Assembly: GCF_008369125.1 (NCBI RefSeq)
Contig: NZ_VOAY01000001.1
Location: forward strand, 1,798,001-1,862,000
Direction: 5' to 3'
Source of the DNA: Allopusillimonas sp008369125
GTDB lineage: Bacteria > Pseudomonadota > Gammaproteobacteria > Burkholderiales > Burkholderiaceae_B
Length of the DNA: 64,000 bases
Part shown: piece by piece, positions 61,145 to 64,000 of the stretch
Position numbering within the stretch: position 1 is the first letter of the stretch
Layout of the letters: each line of letters begins with the position of its first letter
Program-made: the position numbers and the translations under genes
The notes under the pieces: model-generated
The model's database searches: none
What the model was told of the DNA's origin: nothing
The model's input: the letters and a program-made list of their open reading frames with translations, nothing else

Positions 61145-62629
61145 TCAAGCTGTAGCCATGATCGGGCGGCGCAACGCGGGATCAATCGCGTCAGGGCTGA
61201 ACAAAGGCACTTCAGGATTCACCCTGGTCTGGCCACGCACGGTAATCCAGGTATTCCACGCCATCACGCACATACCTGACAGGAACATCAACCCGCCAGC
61301 AAGCCGAATTACGTAGAACGGATAGGTTGCCTTGACGGCTTCAACAAAGCTGTAGGTGAGGGTTCCGTCTGCCTCGGTGGCGCGCCACATCAAACCTTGC
61401 ATGACACCGGCAATCCACATCGAAGCGATATAGAGCACCACGCCCAGCGTGGCAATCCAGAAATGCAGATCGACCAGACGCATATTGGCCATTTGTGTAC
61501 GACCATACAGCCGCGGAATCAGGTAATAGAGCGAACCAAAAGTAATCATGGCCACCCAGCCCAGCGCACCCGAGTGCACGTGACCCACGGTCCAATCGGT
61601 GTAGTGCGACAAGGCATTAACCGTGCGGATCGACATCATCGACCCTTCGAATGTGGACATGCCGTAGAACGAAAGCGACACCACCATGAACTTCAGAATG
61701 GGGTCAGTGCGCAACTTGTGCCAGGCGCCAGACATCGTCATAACCCCGTTGATCATGCCTCCCCACGAAGGGGCAAGAAGAATAAGCGACAGCGCCATGC
61801 CCAGCGACTGGGTCCAGTCAGGCAATGAGGTATACAAAAGATGGTGCGGGCCAGCCCACATGTAGGTAAACGCCAGCGCCCAGAAGTGAACAATGGACAA
61901 ACGATACGAGTAAATAGGACGCTCGGCCTGCTTGGGCACAAAGTAATACATCATGCCCAGAAAGCTGGTGGTCAAGAAGAAGCCCACCGCGTTATGACCG
62001 TACCACCACTGCACCATGGCATCTTGCACGCCACTGTATATGGAGTATGACTTGAACCAGCCGACAGGGATTTCCAGGTTGTTGAAAATATGCAGCACGG
62101 CAATCGTCAAAATATACGAACCAAAAAACCAGTTGGCCACATAAATATGCTTGACGCGCCGCTTGGCGATCGTGCCGAAGAAAACGATGGCATACACAAT
62201 CCAGACCAGCGCAATCAGAATATCAATTGGCCACTCGAGTTCTGCATATTCTTTGGTGCTTGTAAAGCCCATGGGCAGCGTGATGACTGCTGCCACCAAC
62301 GCCAGTTGCCAGCCCCAGAAGGTAAATGCCGACAATTTGTCGCTGAACAAACGCACTTGACAGGTACGTTGCACCACGTAGTAAGACGTTGCAAACAACG
62401 CATTACCACCAAACGCAAAAATAACAGCATTGGTGTGCAATGGCCGCAAGCGCCCGTAGCTCAGCCAAGGTGTTTCAAAATTAAGCTCAGGCCAAATAAG
62501 CTGTGCAGCGATTAATACGCCCACCGCCATGCCGATAACGCCCCAAAATATGGTGGCGATCGAGAACTGTCTGACCACCCCATAATTGAAGACTTCGACC
62601 TGCTTCCCCGCAGTATCGAAAGTGCCCAT
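61145..62629 (-). CDS. ccoN: cbb3 oxidase catalytic subunit CcoN
   Basis: CcoN holds haem b and the haem b3-CuB centre that reduces oxygen at high affinity. The 494-residue protein has about twelve helices. Conserved histidines are seen in LRPLHTNAVIFAFGGN, WYGHNAVGFFLT (CuB ligand), WAGPHHLLYTSLPDW and DWTVGHVHSGALGW. GGGGA precedes the ATG at a suitable distance. It lies 75 bases after ccoS, a gap that holds a TTGAT half-site but no full FNR box. Confidence 0.97.
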   Translation of the reverse strand: MGTFDTAGKQVEVFNYGVVRQFSIATIFWGVIGMAVGVLIAAQLIWPELNFETPWLSYGRLRPLHTNAVIFAFGGNALFATSYYVVQRTCQVRLFSDKLSAFTFWGWQLALVAAVITLPMGFTSTKEYAELEWPIDILIALVWIVYAIVFFGTIAKRRVKHIYVANWFFGSYILTIAVLHIFNNLEIPVGWFKSYSIYSGVQDAMVQWWYGHNAVGFFLTTSFLGMMYYFVPKQAERPIYSYRLSIVHFWALAFTYMWAGPHHLLYTSLPDWTQSLGMALSLILLAPSWGGMINGVMTMSGAWHKLRTDPILKFMVVSLSFYGMSTFEGSMMSIRTVNALSHYTDWTVGHVHSGALGWVAMITFGSLYYLIPRLYGRTQMANMRLVDLHFWIATLGVVLYIASMWIAGVMQGLMWRATEADGTLTYSFVEAVKATYPFYVIRLAGGLMFLSGMCVMAWNTWITVRGQTRVNPEVPLFSPDAIDPALRRPIMATA

Positions 62630-62704
62630 GAGTTTCCCCTAAACAATAAAAAGTTAACGCTATAAATAAATCAATTCGGATCTTTCTGTTCGCGGCTGTC
62701 GGCT

Positions 62705-62890
62705 TTAAGGCCTGGCCGAGTCCGTCGGCTCAGGCGCCGTCGGTGCCGTTCGGTCATCGTCTTCCAGTATCAAATCTCCGACCGATCCGGCATCATCAAA
62801 CTGGCCAGCAAAAATAGCCCACCAGAATGCAGCGCCAATTGCGATGACCAGCAAAAGAGAGATAGGAAGCAGTAAAAACAGAGAAGACAT
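62705..62890 (-). CDS. ccoS: cbb3 oxidase maturation protein CcoS
   Basis: CcoS is needed to insert cofactors into cbb3 oxidase. The 61-residue protein has one helix and the family signature FFWAIFAGQFDD-like segment (AFWWAIFAGQFDDAGSVGD), then an acidic tail. It starts 3 bases after the ccoI-like gene. Confidence 0.9.
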   Translation of the reverse strand: MSSLFLLLPISLLLVIAIGAAFWWAIFAGQFDDAGSVGDLILEDDDRTAPTAPEPTDSARP

Positions 62891-62893
62891 AGA

Positions 62894-63859
62894 TCAGCCC
62901 TGTGCCGGCGCCCCCTGCCAACCACCCGCTGCAGAATGCGTGTGACGGCGATACAACCTCCAGGAGTTGCCTGCAACGGCCAGCGACGATAGAAGCATGC
63001 TTATGGCAGCAAGCCAGGGCTGCACAAGTCCTATGGCTGCCAGCGGCGTCATAAGCAAGTGCCAGGCAATGGAACCATAAAGATTCTGGCGGGCAATCCG
63101 GTCTGTGGACTGTATGAGGCATTGCACATCAGCGTCGGCGCGCAACGGCTGGGAAGACAGACTGGCATGCGCCGCTGCCGTAGCGGTAGGCACAGACATG
63201 GCCATGGCGCACGGGCAACTCATGACCAGTAACGCCACCATGATGCCGATGGCACGTTCAGGCGCATGCATGTACCACGTTGCTCCAGCAATAAATGCCA
63301 GCGCAAGCTGAATAACAACAAACCAGAACGCAAGCGTGTTGGCACGCCCCGAGATGGACTTTCTGAACTGTTCGACCAACTGATGGTTGGCGCCAGCATC
63401 AACAGACTGGCGTGCGCACAATTCAAGATAACGAGCGGTAAGCAGAAACGCCACGAACATGGTGGCCGAATCAAAATAGACCTCACCGCGCCCCGTCCAC
63501 GTCGTATACACACTGGGCACAAATGCCGCAACAATGCTGAGGGCTACGGGCACGTCCATGCCTACCCGACCGCGGCGCAGTTGTGTCAGCGCACCCTGCC
63601 ACACAGGGATAGCGCAATACAAAATAATGGGAGCAGTAATGAGCAGGCTGATCCAATTCATCATGACAATGGCATCATCCAGGAGCGCGAGGTTGTCGGG
63701 CGCCATGCTTTCAGACCGCAAATACCCCGGAAACGCGAACATCATCACCTGCATCATGGCCAACCAGCCAAGACCCATACGTGCCAGCATGCGACGGCGC
63801 GCAAGACGATCGTCGTCGGACAGCCCTTGAGGCGTAGAGAAAATTGAATAGGCGCGCAT
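62894..63859 (-). CDS. CcoI-like protein reduced to the membrane core of a P1B ATPase
   Basis: CcoI is normally a copper ATPase of about 750-830 residues that supplies cbb3 oxidase. This 321-residue protein keeps only its membrane part. Helices lie near 27-46, 60-84, 101-118, 130-146, 175-195, 204-224, 262-282 and 284-300. The copper motif CPC (215-217) and the MxxSS motif (MLLSS) are kept, as are MMQVMMFAFPGYL, MDVPVAL and YFDSATMFVAFLLTARYLE. There is no N-terminal HMA domain, no TGE actuator loop between helices four and five, and no DKTGT or nucleotide domain after CPC. The joins are in frame. The expected YN near residue 266 is WH. The start at 63859 coincides with the inferred transcript start. 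ccoS follows after 3 bases. Confidence 0.85.
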   Translation of the reverse strand: MRAYSIFSTPQGLSDDDRLARRRMLARMGLGWLAMMQVMMFAFPGYLRSESMAPDNLALLDDAIVMMNWISLLITAPIILYCAIPVWQGALTQLRRGRVGMDVPVALSIVAAFVPSVYTTWTGRGEVYFDSATMFVAFLLTARYLELCARQSVDAGANHQLVEQFRKSISGRANTLAFWFVVIQLALAFIAGATWYMHAPERAIGIMVALLVMSCPCAMAMSVPTATAAAHASLSSQPLRADADVQCLIQSTDRIARQNLYGSIAWHLLMTPLAAIGLVQPWLAAISMLLSSLAVAGNSWRLYRRHTHSAAGGWQGAPAQG

Positions 63860-63866
63860 GGCCCAA

Positions 63867-63908
63867 AATATAGAATATGGGGAAACCCCGGGTGTTGATT
63901 TAGATCAA
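63867..63908 (-). promoter_or_regulatory. FNR-dependent promoter of the cco operon
   Basis: A perfect FNR box TTGAT-TTAG-ATCAA (63895-63908) and a -10 TATATT (63867-63872) on the minus strand have class II geometry: the box centre is 41.5 bases before the inferred start near 63860. The first gene's ATG is at 63859, which implies a leaderless or near-leaderless message. Confidence 0.75.
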
Positions 63909-64000
63909 GGCCCGGGTGTGCCCTAGGGGAACCCGACTTGTCGCGATTGTGGCGGCTGCACATAAGTGTGGCGCCAGCCCAACTCTTTGGAGTCGGGCGG
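63909..64000. other. Upstream flank of the cco operon
   Basis: No gene or RNA is recognised in the last 92 bases of the window. In particular no part of a metal-binding or ATPase domain is encoded here. Confidence 0.5.

Noticed and set aside
62630..62704. FNR box before ccoN
   Set aside because: Only a TTGAT half-site is present; the second half does not match.
62894..63859. Reading the ccoI-like gene as a pseudogene from simple decay
   Set aside because: No stop or frameshift is present, all helices and copper motifs are kept, and the operon promoter and spacing to ccoS are intact.

Overview
The window is chromosomal DNA of a betaproteobacterium, most likely family Alcaligenaceae (Bordetella/Achromobacter/Pusillimonas relatives). 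This rests on gene order (hfq-hflX-hflK-hflC-hisZ-purA; ndk-rlmN-rodZ-ispG-hisS-yfgM-bamB-der-hisC; fnr next to a cco cluster) and on moderate-to-high GC by eye. No rRNA, tRNA, CRISPR array, insertion sequence or prophage was seen. Most of the sequence is densely packed core genome, with many 4-base stop/start overlaps.

Layout. (1) 1-15.7 kb, minus strand: a housekeeping run from ndk to purA covering nucleotide metabolism, rRNA methylation, isoprenoid synthesis, HisRS, outer-membrane assembly, GTPases, Hfq and HflKC. A promoter and an intrinsic-terminator-like hairpin lie in the hisZ leader. (2) 16.2-19.1 kb: valS on the plus strand. (3) 19.3-24.4 kb, minus: alaS, tusA-like, rpsP, rimM, trmD. 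trmD has a large insertion and rplS does not follow it. (4) 24.5-33.7 kb, minus: a complete-looking R64-type (type IVb) pilus operon pilL-N-O-P-Q-R-S-V, the main accessory region. (5) 33.9-37.6 kb, minus: a flavin/2Fe-2S reductase, dadA and a solitary sugar-type solute-binding protein. (6) 37.9-42.2 kb, minus: parE and parC. (7) 42.5-45.5 kb, plus: trxA, rho, gdhA. (8) 45.9-53.3 kb: yhdP (minus) divergent from glnE and queH (plus). (9) 53.5-56.1 kb: clpB with a heat-shock-like promoter. (10) 56.2-64 kb: fnr (plus) facing a minus-strand cbb3 oxidase cluster ccoI-like, ccoS, ccoN, ccoO, ccoQ, ccoP, ccoG, ccoH and a small membrane gene.

How the genes work together. The last 8 kb form a microaerobic respiration module. 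A perfect FNR box 41.5 bp upstream of the inferred start site sits before the first cco gene, and an FNR-like box lies upstream of fnr itself. The most unusual observation is the first gene of that operon. It keeps the eight-helix membrane core and CPC motif of the copper ATPase CcoI, but every soluble domain (metal-binding, actuator, phosphorylation and nucleotide-binding) is absent, each removed in frame. CcoH is also short. The pilus operon lacks pilM, the lytic transglycosylase pilT and the prepilin peptidase pilU in this window, and has no shufflon recombinase.

Non-coding features worth noting are degenerate tandem repeats between two convergent gene pairs, a decayed duplicate of the yhdP 3' end, and several strong hairpins at gene ends. 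All functional calls are from recognition of protein motifs by eye; no database search was possible.
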